A stretch of DNA of 64,000 bases from Yoonia sp. GPGPB17 (GTDB lineage Bacteria > Pseudomonadota > Alphaproteobacteria > Rhodobacterales > Rhodobacteraceae): positions 3,286,001-3,350,000 of the forward strand of contig NZ_JATACI010000002.1 of the NCBI RefSeq assembly GCF_037892195.1, written 5' to 3'. Positions 19,048 to 27,996 of this stretch are shown in pieces. The notes under the pieces were generated by a model, which saw only the letters and a list, made by a program, of their open reading frames with translations, searched no databases and was not told where the DNA came from. Every line of letters begins with the position of its first letter. Position 1 is the stretch's first letter. The translations under genes were made by a program, and so were the position numbers.

Positions 19048-20070
19048 ATGGGCTATCGAATCGTCGTCGTTGGCGCCACTGGGAACGTGGGCCGCGAAAT
19101 GCTGAACATCCTCGAAGAGCGGGCTTTCCCGATCGACGAGCTTACTGTACTTGCCAGCCGGAAATCGCTTGGCACAGAAGTCAGCTTTGGCGAGAAGACA
19201 CTCACGACGAAAGACCTCGATACCTTTGATTTCACGGGCTGGGATATGGCGCTCTTTGCAGTTGGGTCCGATGCCACGAAGATTTATGCGCCTAAGGCCG
19301 CTGCGGCAGGCTGTATCGTGATCGATAACTCGTCGCTTTATCGCTATGATCCGGATGTGCCTTTGATCGTTCCAGAGGTGAATGCCGAAGCGGTGCACGG
19401 TTACGCTAAGAAGAACATCATCGCGAACCCGAATTGCTCGACGGCCCAGATGGTAGTCGCGCTCAAGCCCTTGCATGACCGCGCGACAATCAAGCGTGTC
19501 GTTGTCAGCACCTATCAGTCTGTCTCGGGCGCTGGCAAAGGCGGGATTGATGAGCTGTGGGACCAGACCAAGTCGATGTACAACCCCACCGACGACAAGC
19601 CGCCCAAGCAGTTCACCAAGCAGATCGCCTTCAACGTGATCCCGCATATCGACAAGTTCATGGACAGCGGTGAGACGAAAGAAGAGTGGAAGATGGTCGC
19701 CGAGACCAAGAAGATCGTTGATGCCAAAATCAAGGTCACGGCCACTTGTGTGCGTGTCCCTGTATTCGTGGGCCATTCTGAGGCGGTGAACATCGAGTTT
19801 GAAGAGTTCCTCGACGAGGATGAGGCGCGCGATATTCTGCGTGAAGCCCCTGGTGTGATGGTGATAGATAAGCGTGAAGACGGCGGTTATGTAACCCCGG
19901 TTGAGTGCGTGGGTGACTTTGCGACCTTCATCAGCCGCATCCGGCAGGACAGCACGATTGATAACGGTCTGAACCTGTGGTGCGTATCTGATAACCTGCG
20001 CAAGGGTGCAGCGTTGAACGCGGTGCAGATTGCCGAACTACTGGGACGGGAATGCCTGAAGAAGGGCTAA
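19048..20070 (+). CDS. asd: Aspartate-semialdehyde dehydrogenase
   Basis: A 340-residue enzyme that reduces aspartyl phosphate to aspartate semialdehyde, the branch point to lysine/diaminopimelate, threonine and methionine. It has the NADP-binding VVGATGNVGREML, the catalytic cysteine in NPNCSTAQMV (residue ~132), STYQSVSGAGKGG and the catalytic-histidine region CVRVPVFVGHSEAVNIE. AAGGAG provides a ribosome-binding site eight bases before the ATG. It is monocistronic: 254 bp precede it and a strong terminator follows. Confidence 0.96.
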   Translation: MGYRIVVVGATGNVGREMLNILEERAFPIDELTVLASRKSLGTEVSFGEKTLTTKDLDTFDFTGWDMALFAVGSDATKIYAPKAAAAGCIVIDNSSLYRYDPDVPLIVPEVNAEAVHGYAKKNIIANPNCSTAQMVVALKPLHDRATIKRVVVSTYQSVSGAGKGGIDELWDQTKSMYNPTDDKPPKQFTKQIAFNVIPHIDKFMDSGETKEEWKMVAETKKIVDAKIKVTATCVRVPVFVGHSEAVNIEFEEFLDEDEARDILREAPGVMVIDKREDGGYVTPVECVGDFATFISRIRQDSTIDNGLNLWCVSDNLRKGAALNAVQIAELLGRECLKKG

Positions 20071-20088
20071 GCCCGGTCTGACTGAATT

Positions 20089-20118
20089 GAAAAGGGCGTC
20101 CTTAAGGCGCCCTTTTTT
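20089..20118 (+). terminator. Rho-independent terminator of asd
   Basis: An eight-base-pair stem AAAGGGCG / CGCCCTTT with a nine-base loop, followed by a run of six T. It lies 19 bp after the asd stop. Confidence 0.9.
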
Positions 20119-20149
20119 CATGTGAAGCAGTCTTTATTTGTGTGTCCGA

Positions 20150-20611
20150 CTATGTGGCGGCGGTAAGCGTGTCCTTCCCTCGCATACCTGTGAAATAGGC
20201 CCAGAAGCTTATGACGACGGCTGCCGATGATATGATGGTCATGACTGTGCCCGGGACGAAGTGCACAAAACCACCAAGGTCCATGAAGACAAAATAGCCA
20301 ACATCCGTCACCCAACCGACGATGGCTGTCATGAAGATCCAGACCACGGACTGCCGCCAGATAAAAAACCCGCCAATCACGGTGAATGCCCCGATCCAAA
20401 GCAGATTGAAGCCGTGCTGGTTGATCACTGCCCCAACCGCTGGGTGATAATCATTTTCCAACAGTGTGGGGTCTACCGCATCGGCGATCCCGGCTACTGC
20501 GGCCCCTGTGTCCTGCGATATTGTCATGATGCCCGCAAACATATGGACCAGGCCCCATATCACCCAAAGCACCGCTGCAATCTGAAGTGCAAGTCTGTAT
20601 CTGCTGGTCAT
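20150..20611 (-). CDS. Four-helix integral membrane protein of unknown function
   Basis: 153 residues with four evident hydrophobic helices (starting IAAVLWVIWGLVHMFAG, FNLLWIGAFTVIGGFFI, IFMTAIVGWVTDVGYFVF and TVMTIISSAAVVISFWAYF). The conserved-looking loop ENDYHPAVGAVINQHGFNLLW resembles small uncharacterised membrane proteins of Proteobacteria. It is divergent from a MarR regulator with a perfect palindrome between them, so MarR control is likely. I cannot assign a substrate or activity. Confidence 0.65.
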   Translation of the reverse strand: MTSRYRLALQIAAVLWVIWGLVHMFAGIMTISQDTGAAVAGIADAVDPTLLENDYHPAVGAVINQHGFNLLWIGAFTVIGGFFIWRQSVVWIFMTAIVGWVTDVGYFVFMDLGGFVHFVPGTVMTIISSAAVVISFWAYFTGMRGKDTLTAAT

Positions 20612-20673
20612 TTGAACGCCCCTTTGTTTAAGTCGGTTTGCAAGCTGGTATGGATGCTTTAATGGTAGACTGT

Positions 20674-20697
20674 GTCCACTATCGGCATTTAGTGGAC
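20674..20697. promoter_or_regulatory. Palindromic operator candidate for the MarR regulator
   Basis: A perfect 8+8 bp inverted repeat GTCCACTA-N8-TAGTGGAC lies 16 bp before the marR-type start and in the divergent intergenic region. Its symmetry and position suit autoregulation by the MarR dimer and joint control of the membrane protein gene. Confidence 0.65.
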
Positions 20698-20712
20698 TGA
20701 GTCAACATAAGT

Positions 20713-21141
20713 ATGGCAACGCAAGATACCGAACTGGCCCTGTTGATTGATCGCTTCATGCGAAGGATTCACTTTGGCTTGCAGTCAAAGGCGCACGCAT
20801 TTGATACGGCGCGTGTGGGCCCGGGCGGTGGTTTCGTTCTTTTGACACTGGCCGAGATGGGATGCCCTGAGTTGAACGCGCTCACCCGGCGCGTGGCGCG
20901 TGACAAATCCCAGATGACCCGCACGATCCGATCTTTGGAAACGAAAGGGTTGGTAAAGCGCAAGGCTTCGTCACAGGATGCGCGTGTCAGCCTTGTCTCT
21001 CTGACCGCTGAAGGCGAGGCGGTCGTGGCCACCCTGCAGCAAGCTGTTGCCGAAACCATCAGCGATATTCTGGCCCCGATTTCGGATACGGAAGAAGAGG
21101 CTTTGAAAGGGATGCTGGAACGGGCGTTGAAGGAAACTTAA
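20713..21141 (+). CDS. MarR family transcriptional regulator
   Basis: A 142-residue winged-helix regulator. The core LNALTRRVARDKSQMTRTIRSLETKGLV is the MarR helix-turn-helix, followed by the wing RKASSQDARVSLVSLTAEG with the canonical D-R pair. MarR dimers bind short palindromes and respond to small phenolic or oxidising ligands. A matching palindrome sits just upstream. The divergent neighbour, a small membrane protein, is the likely co-regulated gene. Confidence 0.88.
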   Translation: MATQDTELALLIDRFMRRIHFGLQSKAHAFDTARVGPGGGFVLLTLAEMGCPELNALTRRVARDKSQMTRTIRSLETKGLVKRKASSQDARVSLVSLTAEGEAVVATLQQAVAETISDILAPISDTEEEALKGMLERALKET

Positions 21142-21144
21142 ATT

Positions 21145-21517
21145 TAAGAACAGACACTTGATGATCCGCTGGTCGCGCGTTGGCTCGTGTCGGGCGGTGC
21201 GCGGCTGTTCGCGTATATGCCGGACTAATTGGTGCACGGCTGGGATGATCATTACTTTGCCGGGCTCCCTCCGGGGGTTTTGTGGGATTGACCAGTATAT
21301 CGGGGACCCGACGATGATCGGTGCGGGGCATGGGCTGGCCCTTATTTGCGGTGCGGATGCGCGCATCTTTGATGCCGGTGTGCCTGTGATTGCCACGGAC
21401 CCCCATCCCGGGAATGCCCGTCCCATTGCCGCCTATGTAAAGCTGGGTTTCGAAGCCTTCGGATCGCCACAAGAGACAGAGTGGGGCTTGATCTTGCCGC
21501 TGAAGGATAGCTGGTAG
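21145..21517 (+). pseudogene. Remnant of an AAC(6')-type GNAT N-acetyltransferase
   Basis: The 3' half reads as an aminoglycoside 6'-N-acetyltransferase-like GNAT C-terminus: GIDQYIGDPTMIGAGHG, then VPVIATDPHPGNARPIAAY and FEAFGSPQETEWG. Upstream, in a different frame, DPLVARWLVSGGARLFAYMPD is followed by TAA and VHGWDDHYFAGLPPG. A stop replaces the expected residue after MPD, there is a frameshift near 21275-21285, and the family's N-terminus is missing after the MarR gene. Unlike the single-indel genes in the window it has several defects, so real decay is likely. Confidence 0.65.
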
Positions 21518-21642
21518 TCGTTGCGCTGCACGTTGTTCTTGCCGCGTTTCATTTTGTCATGCTTCGTGAAACCCCCGGGCGACGGAGATCGCGACCTGTT
21601 CCGTTGAACCCGCATATCTGATGACAACAGGAGGACACGGAT

Positions 21643-21921
21643 ATGAAACGTGCAATGATCTTACTTGCCTTGACAACTACAATTGCCATTCCCGTCACGG
21701 CAAAGCCTGCGGCAGCTGACAGTCATGTCAACCTTGATCGCGTTGAAGACCGAATTGACCGGCGCGAAAGCCGCCGGGATGAACGGGTTGATCTTGGCCC
21801 GCGTGATGTAATTGAAGACCGGGTTGATCGCCTTGAAAGCGTGCTGGACCGTAATGGGATCGAATATACACCGCGTATTGACCGCTGGGAACGCCGCAGC
21901 TGGGGGCGCCGCTGGCACTAG
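21643..21921 (+). CDS. Small secreted charged protein, unknown function
   Basis: 92 residues. An N-terminal signal peptide (MKRAMILLALTTTIAIPVTA, with cleavage around AKPAAA) precedes a very charged mature part made of repeated D/E-R units: DRVEDRIDRRESRRDERVD and VIEDRVDRLESVLDRNG. It ends in RRSWGRRWH. AGGAGG lies upstream of the ATG. The mature protein is probably helical and periplasmic. I recognise no family. A clear terminator follows, so it is its own transcription unit. Confidence 0.72.
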   Translation: MKRAMILLALTTTIAIPVTAKPAAADSHVNLDRVEDRIDRRESRRDERVDLGPRDVIEDRVDRLESVLDRNGIEYTPRIDRWERRSWGRRWH

Positions 21922-21928
21922 TGGTGTC

Positions 21929-21972
21929 GGGCCCCGCGCACTTCACCCCCTAGCAGATGCGGGGCCCATTTT
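21929..21972 (+). terminator. Rho-independent terminator after the small secreted protein
   Basis: A nine-base-pair perfect stem GGGCCCCGC / GCGGGGCCC with a 21-base loop, followed by ATTTT. It starts eight bases after the stop at 21921. Confidence 0.72.
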
Positions 21973-22070
21973 GCGTGAAGCGGAAATTATTTGCCAAACG
22001 CGCCAAGGATCGTCAACTGCCATCCGTCAAAGCCTGTATAATGATATGCAACATATGCAGGAGACCACTC

Positions 22071-23735
22071 ATGTATCGCTTCTTTCTGACCACCAGCCTG
22101 ATCGCGTTCGCCGCCCCGTCCTTTGCTGATACGTTTACCGCAGAGGCGCGTGTCGACACCGTGACAATCTATCCGGGTCTGGCGACTGTGACCCGGCACG
22201 TGACGTTGGATTTGCCTGCGGGCCAGCATGAAATCATCGTGCCCGGCATGCCAGAGGGGCTGTCCACCGAAGGCCTGCGCTTGGCGGCACCTGCTGGCGC
22301 GCAGGTGGGCGCTGTGAATCTGGCATTTGATCGCTTGCCGGTTACCCCGGATCAGAGCGCACCAGAGGTGATCGCCGGACGTGATGAGGTCGAACGGTTG
22401 GAGGCCGTGTTGCGGGACAGGGACGCTGCAATTGCACAGATCAGGCTGCGTGTGCAAGCCGCAGAGGAACAAATCGCGTTCTTGCAAAGCCTGTCGCAGG
22501 CCAATGCGGGTGAGGCGCTGAGCACGGCCTCTATTGCCGATATTCAGGCGCTGGCGCAGATGGTTGGCACGGAAACACTCACCGTGCGCGAGGCGGCATT
22601 CGCGGCAGAGCGCGAGGCCCAGGTTGCAGAGTTGGCCCGTGAGGATGATATTGAGGCGTTGCAGGATGCACGGCAGGCTTTGGCGGCGTTGTTGCAAACA
22701 GAGAAGGACGGATCGGTTCTGACCTTTACTTTGGCAGTGGCCGAAGCAGGCGAGGTGACGGTTGATGTCAGCGCGGTCGAAGGGTTTGCGAACTGGTCGC
22801 CGGTCTATGACATGCGCCTGACGACCGGCGATGCGGCGGCGTTGGACATCGACCGTGCTGTCGTGATCAGCCAGCAGACGGGTCAGGACTGGAACGATGT
22901 GCAGTTGATCCTGTCGACCGCCCGTCCCGGTGAGCAGATTGCTCCGAGCGGCGTTTGGGCACCGTTGCGCCGTATCATTTCAGAGGATGAATTGGAGCGT
23001 GAAAGGGGCGCAGTGATGATGTCTGATAGCATGCAGACGATGTCGCGTTCTGTTGTCAGTGGCTTCGCCGAGGAAGTGATGGAAGCGCCAATGGCTGTGA
23101 CCGCACAGGCTGACTTCAGTGGCGCGACAGTAACCTATGTCTATCCGGGCCGTGTAGATATCCGCAACGGGGTGGAGGACCTGCGCCTGCCGCTGGATAC
23201 TCTCAACTTCGAGACGGATGTCTGGGCCGAAGCCGTGCCAAGCCGGGATCAGATCGCCTATCGCATGGCTGAGTTCACCAACGATACGGGCGAAGTCATG
23301 TTGCCAGGACAGGCGCTGATTTTTGCGGATGGAACGATGATCGGGTTCAGTCAGTTGCCGCTGTTGGCCGCTGGGGCGGATACCGAGATGGGCTTTGGTC
23401 CGCTTGACGGGCTGCGCCTCACCCGTGCGATCCCGAACAAGACAGAAGGTGACGTGGGCGTCTTCACGAGCTCGAACCAGTTGACCGAACAAGCGGTGAT
23501 GACGGTTGAAAACCTGACCGGGCAGGACTGGGCCGTGAAGTTGCGCGATGCAATTCCCTATTCAGAACAAGAGGATCTGGAGGTGGCGTTTACCGCCAAC
23601 CCAGCGGTGACGCGCCGCGACCCCGAGGGCCTGCGCGGTATTCTGGAATGGGACCTGGATGTGGCCGCTGGCGACAAGCAAGAGGTCACCCTTGATTACA
23701 CACTGACATGGCCGAGTGGGTTTGTGTTGCGATAG
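22071..23735 (+). CDS. DUF4139 domain protein (mucoidy-inhibitor MuiA-like)
   Basis: 554 residues starting at 22071 after CAGGAG; the signal peptide MYRFFLTTSLIAFAAPSFA supports this start over an upstream one at 21957. Next come an N-terminal beta domain (VDTVTIYPGLATVTRHVTL), a coiled coil at ~100-230 (DEVERLEAVLRDRDAAIAQ), then the DUF4139 domain with VEGFANWSPVYDMRL, VVISQQTGQDWNDVQLILST and PGRVDIRNGVEDLRLPLD. The family is periplasmic or outer-envelope and of unknown mechanism. It stands alone, convergent with the next gene. Confidence 0.8.
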   Translation: MYRFFLTTSLIAFAAPSFADTFTAEARVDTVTIYPGLATVTRHVTLDLPAGQHEIIVPGMPEGLSTEGLRLAAPAGAQVGAVNLAFDRLPVTPDQSAPEVIAGRDEVERLEAVLRDRDAAIAQIRLRVQAAEEQIAFLQSLSQANAGEALSTASIADIQALAQMVGTETLTVREAAFAAEREAQVAELAREDDIEALQDARQALAALLQTEKDGSVLTFTLAVAEAGEVTVDVSAVEGFANWSPVYDMRLTTGDAAALDIDRAVVISQQTGQDWNDVQLILSTARPGEQIAPSGVWAPLRRIISEDELERERGAVMMSDSMQTMSRSVVSGFAEEVMEAPMAVTAQADFSGATVTYVYPGRVDIRNGVEDLRLPLDTLNFETDVWAEAVPSRDQIAYRMAEFTNDTGEVMLPGQALIFADGTMIGFSQLPLLAAGADTEMGFGPLDGLRLTRAIPNKTEGDVGVFTSSNQLTEQAVMTVENLTGQDWAVKLRDAIPYSEQEDLEVAFTANPAVTRRDPEGLRGILEWDLDVAAGDKQEVTLDYTLTWPSGFVLR

Positions 23736-23749
23736 GCCTTGAAGCGCTC

Positions 23750-24568
23750 TTAGTCTTCTAGAAAGACTGAGAGCGCACCGAGCACCCGATCAGCCGCTTC
23801 GAGTTGTGGCAAATGGCCGACGCCCGGCAGTGTCTCAAACCCTGCGTCTGGCATTAGCTCATGCAACGCGCGACCACGGGCGAGAGGTATCCAAGGATCA
23901 TCCTCGCCCCACATGATCTGGACTGGACACCGCATGTTGCCGAACAATGGTTCAACCTCTGCGGTGTAGCGTTCATCTGCTTGTGCGAATTGGCGATAGA
24001 AGCTGATGCGTCCCTCAGCACTCAGCCAGGGTGCCACGAGGGCCTCGAAGTCATCTGAATCGATCTGTGACACCAGCGCCCCTTTGATGTAGGCGCGTAC
24101 CACAGCTTCGTGGATATGCGGTGGCAGGCCCGTGAAAGCGTCGACATGGCGTCCGACATGATCGAAGAAATCCGATCCCCAAGGACGCATGGCAACCACG
24201 TTCATCAGCACGAGGCGATCATAGACGCAATCGTGCAGTAGATGGGCGCGCAGTGTTGTGGCCCCGCCAAAGTCGTGCGCGATCACACGCGGGGTATTCA
24301 GGCCCCAGTGATGCAGCATGAATGCAAAGATCTGGCCCTGAACATCAAGACCGGTGCGCTGATCTGCGTATTTCTCTGACTGTCCGTAACCTGACATATC
24401 ATACCAGTAGACAGTGAACCGCTCGGCCAATGCAGGAATAAGGCGATGCCAGCTATACGACGACCACGGCCACCCGTGCGCCAGCACAAGCGGCGGTCCT
24501 GATCCGGCACTGCCCCAGGCGACGGCACCTGCGGGAGTTGCGGTGGATTGATCGAGTTTCCAGATCAT
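23750..24568 (-). CDS. Alpha/beta hydrolase with Asp nucleophile (epoxide hydrolase/haloalkanoate dehalogenase type)
   Basis: A 272-residue hydrolase. The oxyanion motif HGWPWSSYSW and YDMSGYGQSEKY precede the nucleophile elbow VIAHDFGGATTL. The nucleophile is Asp (H-D-F-G-G), as in epoxide hydrolases and haloalkane/haloacetate dehalogenases, not Ser as in esterases. The acid is probably in WGEDDPWIP and the base is His in GVGHLPQLE. The substrate is unknown. Confidence 0.78.
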   Translation of the reverse strand: MIWKLDQSTATPAGAVAWGSAGSGPPLVLAHGWPWSSYSWHRLIPALAERFTVYWYDMSGYGQSEKYADQRTGLDVQGQIFAFMLHHWGLNTPRVIAHDFGGATTLRAHLLHDCVYDRLVLMNVVAMRPWGSDFFDHVGRHVDAFTGLPPHIHEAVVRAYIKGALVSQIDSDDFEALVAPWLSAEGRISFYRQFAQADERYTAEVEPLFGNMRCPVQIMWGEDDPWIPLARGRALHELMPDAGFETLPGVGHLPQLEAADRVLGALSVFLED

Positions 24569-24729
24569 TTGCGCCTCTCTATCGTAACAATGTGCATATG
24601 CTAAGCGAAACCTGCCGCTCCAATCATGCCCATCTTGAGTGCCATGGTCACGTGCCTATGTTGGTGTGAAGAGGATCAGATTCACCATACGCATAGCGCT
24701 GCTGCTGATCACAAAGAAATGGGTGGACG

Positions 24730-25896
24730 ATGACAGAGATCATGCAACAGCAACCCGGTGGGAAAGATAGGCAAGCCGAGACCCGGCGCGCTCTTTTGCC
24801 GGACTATCTGCGTCTGATCGCGCTGTTTGGCATTGTGATCGTCAATGTCCAATACATCGCCCTCTCAGCGCTGGTTGGCATGGCGGATCAGGTGGCCAAG
24901 TCAGCGGCTGACGATATCACCTTGTTTCTGGTGCATGGGCTGGCGCTTTTGAAGACCTATGGGTTGTTTTCGTTTATGTTTGGCGTCGGGCTTGGGTTCT
25001 TGATGCAGGCCTCCGCGCGGCGAGGGCTGTCTTTCGGTAAGGTGTACCGCAATCGGATGCTTGGCTTGCTGCTGTTAGGCCTAGCCCATGGCTTGCTGTT
25101 TTTCCCCGGTGATATTCTGGTGATTTATGCCGTGACGGGTTCGATCTTGTACCTGTTTCGGGATTGGTCGGTGCGCCGCCTTGTGCGCGTCGGCGTGGCC
25201 TTATTGATTGTGCAGGCAATCATCATTCCTTTGCTGGTTTTTGCGCCAGATGAAACACCCGCCGAGTTCTTCGATATCGAGCGCATGTCGATGATTGAAG
25301 GCAGCTTTCTCGATGCCGCTATTTTTCGTAGTATCGGGTTTGCATTAACGTTGCCGGTGTTTTTGGTGTTTCAGGGCATTTCGGCCTTGGGTTGGTTCTG
25401 CCTTGGTTTGGCGGCGGTAAAGTCGGGGATGATTGACAATGCGGCCCATCCGTTGTGGCGCCGTGCCAGGCGGGTCTGTTTGCTGCCCGGCGTTGCGCTG
25501 AGCCTGTTTGGCGCGGCCCTGTGGCAATGGGGTGCACCCTTGCCAGGAGCAGCGCTAACGTTCAGCATCGCGCCTTTGGCGACATTGGGGTATTTGGGGC
25601 TGATTGCCGCCATTGACCGTCCACCGGGGCCGATTATGGCGGGGGTGTTGCGCGCGGGGGGATCGAGCCTGAGCATCTATTTGGGGCAGTCGATTATTCT
25701 AACGACCATCTTTTCAGGGTATGGGTTTGGTCTTTGGGAGGCCGTGGACCGGACGACGGCCAGCTTGATTGCGATCGGCGTGACCGTCTTGCTGATCGTC
25801 TTGATTTCAATCTGGCGGATGTGGTTCCGGCAGGGGCCGTTTGAGCTGCTATTGCGCCGGATCACCTATGCAGGGACGACGGAGCGCAAGACTTAA
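24730..25896 (+). CDS. DUF418 family polytopic membrane protein
   Basis: 388 residues with about nine or ten hydrophobic helices. The N-terminal LLPDYLRLIALFGIVIVNVQ and a C-terminal DUF418 block with GGSSLSIYLGQSIILTTIFSGYGFGLWE and the ending MWFRQGPFELLLRRITY are diagnostic of this family. DUF418 proteins are related to acyltransferase-like membrane proteins, but no function is established. It is convergent with the acyl-carrier-like gene. Confidence 0.8.
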   Translation: MTEIMQQQPGGKDRQAETRRALLPDYLRLIALFGIVIVNVQYIALSALVGMADQVAKSAADDITLFLVHGLALLKTYGLFSFMFGVGLGFLMQASARRGLSFGKVYRNRMLGLLLLGLAHGLLFFPGDILVIYAVTGSILYLFRDWSVRRLVRVGVALLIVQAIIIPLLVFAPDETPAEFFDIERMSMIEGSFLDAAIFRSIGFALTLPVFLVFQGISALGWFCLGLAAVKSGMIDNAAHPLWRRARRVCLLPGVALSLFGAALWQWGAPLPGAALTFSIAPLATLGYLGLIAAIDRPPGPIMAGVLRAGGSSLSIYLGQSIILTTIFSGYGFGLWEAVDRTTASLIAIGVTVLLIVLISIWRMWFRQGPFELLLRRITYAGTTERKT

Positions 25897-25912
25897 AGCT
25901 CGGTTCGGCCTT

Positions 25913-26347
25913 TCACCAATTGGAGGTAAGAAAATCCCATACTAGGAAAAGGATGCCCATGACTAGCAGGGGTGCCGCCGCTATCTTCAACAGTCTCCAT
26001 CTCAGGCTTTCACCGACGGTATGCTGTGGATACACGATCGGCCAACGCCCGATCTCCACAGCCTGCACAAATGTGTCTATTGTGACAGGCTGAAACGGGA
26101 TGATCTGCTTTTGCTCATCTACTGGGAAAACGCGCCGATGCCCCGGTGGCTCATCGCCAACATAGTGAAAGTAGTCCAAAAAATCGTCGATATTGACGCC
26201 GAACTTTTCGCTAAACTCGATAATGAGTTCATCAGCGTCGTCGCCTTCGACCCCGTTCCCTATGAATACATCATCGGTCGAAAGACGTTCGGGTTTGACT
26301 GCAGTAAAAGCCGCGATGAACTCTATGATTTCATCGCGGATGCTCAT
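25913..26347 (-). CDS. DUF1493-like acyl-carrier-fold protein with C-terminal membrane helix
   Basis: 144 residues. The first ~65 (IIEFIAAFTAVKPERLSTDDVF, then GDDADELIIEFSEKFGVNIDDF) follow the helix pattern of acyl carrier proteins and of DUF1493. At the position of the phosphopantetheine serine there is aspartate (GDDADELI, not DSxxxxEL), so it should not carry an acyl arm. Residues ~115-135 (LLKIAAAPLLVMGILFLVWDF) form a membrane helix. It starts two bases before the ETF-QO stop, on the same strand and downstream of it. Confidence 0.6.
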   Translation of the reverse strand: MSIRDEIIEFIAAFTAVKPERLSTDDVFIGNGVEGDDADELIIEFSEKFGVNIDDFLDYFHYVGDEPPGHRRVFPVDEQKQIIPFQPVTIDTFVQAVEIGRWPIVYPQHTVGESLRWRLLKIAAAPLLVMGILFLVWDFLTSNW

Positions 26348-26349
26348 GT

Positions 26350-27996
26350 TTACATATTCGGATAGTTCGGCCCGTCGCCACCCTGCGGCACCGTCCAGGT
26401 GATATTCTGGCTGGGGTCCTTGATGTCGCAGGTTTTGCAGTGCACGCAGTTTTGGAAGTTGATCTGGAACTTTGTCTCGGCCCCTTCACCCACGAACTCA
26501 TAAACGCCCGCAGGGCAGTAGCGCGCCGATGGGCCTGCGTATTTAGCCAGGTTCACACTGACAGGCACATCCGCGTCGGTCAGATGCAGGTGCGCGGGCT
26601 GGCTTTCTTCGTGGTTGGTAAAGCTGAAGGATACGTTGGTCAGACGGTCGAAAGACAATGTCCCGTCGGGCTTGGGATAGTCGATTTCCTTGTGCTTGCT
26701 TGCGCCCTCGGTCGCGTCGGCGTCCGATTTGCCATGCGCTAAAGTACCCAAAACACCAATCCCGAAGGTGTTCATCCACATGTCCATCCCACCGAGGCCA
26801 AGCGAGGCAAGAAGGCCGTATTTGGACCACAATGGTTTCACGTTGCGCACTTTCTTAAGATCATCGCCGATCTCGCCTTTGCGCACGGCGTCATCGTAGC
26901 CGTCGAGCATATCACCGCCGCGACCGGCTTTGATTGCCTCAACCGCGGCGTCCGCCGCCGCAATGCCAGAAAGCATGGCGTTATGGTTGCCTTTGATGCG
27001 CGGCACGTTGACCATGCCCGCGGCGCAGCCCAAAAGCGCGCCGCCGGGGAATTCGAGCTGTGGCATGGATTGGTAGCCACCCTCGGAAATGGCGCGTGCG
27101 CCGTAAGCGACCCGCTTGCCGCCTTTAAGCAGTTCAGCCACCTGGGGATGGTGCTTGAAGCGTTGGAATTCCATGTACGGGAAAAGGTGCGGGTTTTTGT
27201 AGTTCAGGTGAACCACGAAGCCGACATACACTTGATTGTTTTCAAGATGGTAGATGAAGGACCCACCACCCGCGTTGCCTTCCAAAGGCCAGCCCATTGT
27301 GTGGGTTACGGTGCCTTCGCTGTGCTTTTCGGGGTCGATTTCCCAGATTTCCTTCATGCCTAGCCCGTACTTCTGGACGTCGGATTTGGCCGCAAGGTCG
27401 TATTTCGCGATCACCTGTTTCGACAGCGAACCGCGTACACCCTCGCCTAGGAACACGTATTTGCCGTGCAGTTCCATGCCAGGTTCATAGGAAGGGCCGG
27501 GGGTGCCATCCGGGTTCTTGCCGAACTCACCGGCGACAACGCCTTTGACTTCGCCGTTTTCGCCATAGACAACCTCGGAACAGGACATCCCGGGGAAAAT
27601 CTCGACGCCCATTTCTTCGGCTTGTTCGGCCATCCAGCGGCAAACGTTGCCCATCGACACGATGTAGTTGCCGTGGTTGTTCATCAGAGGCGGCATCACA
27701 AAGTTGGGGATACGGATTTGTCCGGCCTCGCCCAGCATGTAGAAATTGTCTTCTTTCACAGGCACGTTCAGCGGGGCGCCTTTTTCTTTCCAGTCCGGTA
27801 TAAGCTTGTTCAGACCAACCGGATCGAGGACTGCGCCAGACAGGATATGCGCGCCGACTTCGGACCCTTTTTCAAGGACTACGACATTCAGGTCAGCGTC
27901 CAATTGTTTGAGCCGGATCGCCGCAGACAGACCGGCGGGGCCTGCACCAACGATCACTACGTCATATTCCATCGCTTCGCGTTCAATCTCGGCCAT
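26350..27996 (-). CDS. Electron transfer flavoprotein-ubiquinone oxidoreductase
   Basis: A 548-residue FAD/iron-sulfur enzyme that moves electrons from ETF to ubiquinone. It has the FAD motif VVIVGAGPAGLSAAIRL, GSEVGAHILSGAVLDP, the GGYQSMPQLEFPGG region, and a C-terminal [4Fe-4S] site with cysteines in ARYCPAG and NCVHCKTCDIKDPSQNI. I chose 27996 (MAEIEREAMEYD), preceded by AGAGGA, over the start 39 bases upstream. It would serve the two acyl-CoA dehydrogenases in this window. Dehydrogenase subfamily members elsewhere are called etfD/ETFDH. Confidence 0.95.
   Translation of the reverse strand: MAEIEREAMEYDVVIVGAGPAGLSAAIRLKQLDADLNVVVLEKGSEVGAHILSGAVLDPVGLNKLIPDWKEKGAPLNVPVKEDNFYMLGEAGQIRIPNFVMPPLMNNHGNYIVSMGNVCRWMAEQAEEMGVEIFPGMSCSEVVYGENGEVKGVVAGEFGKNPDGTPGPSYEPGMELHGKYVFLGEGVRGSLSKQVIAKYDLAAKSDVQKYGLGMKEIWEIDPEKHSEGTVTHTMGWPLEGNAGGGSFIYHLENNQVYVGFVVHLNYKNPHLFPYMEFQRFKHHPQVAELLKGGKRVAYGARAISEGGYQSMPQLEFPGGALLGCAAGMVNVPRIKGNHNAMLSGIAAADAAVEAIKAGRGGDMLDGYDDAVRKGEIGDDLKKVRNVKPLWSKYGLLASLGLGGMDMWMNTFGIGVLGTLAHGKSDADATEGASKHKEIDYPKPDGTLSFDRLTNVSFSFTNHEESQPAHLHLTDADVPVSVNLAKYAGPSARYCPAGVYEFVGEGAETKFQINFQNCVHCKTCDIKDPSQNITWTVPQGGDGPNYPNM

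Noticed and set aside
18790..19776. Long open frame on the minus strand opposite asd
   Set aside because: It is antisense to a certain asd gene, its product is rich in His/Arg without any family resemblance, and it is explained by codon bias on the other strand.
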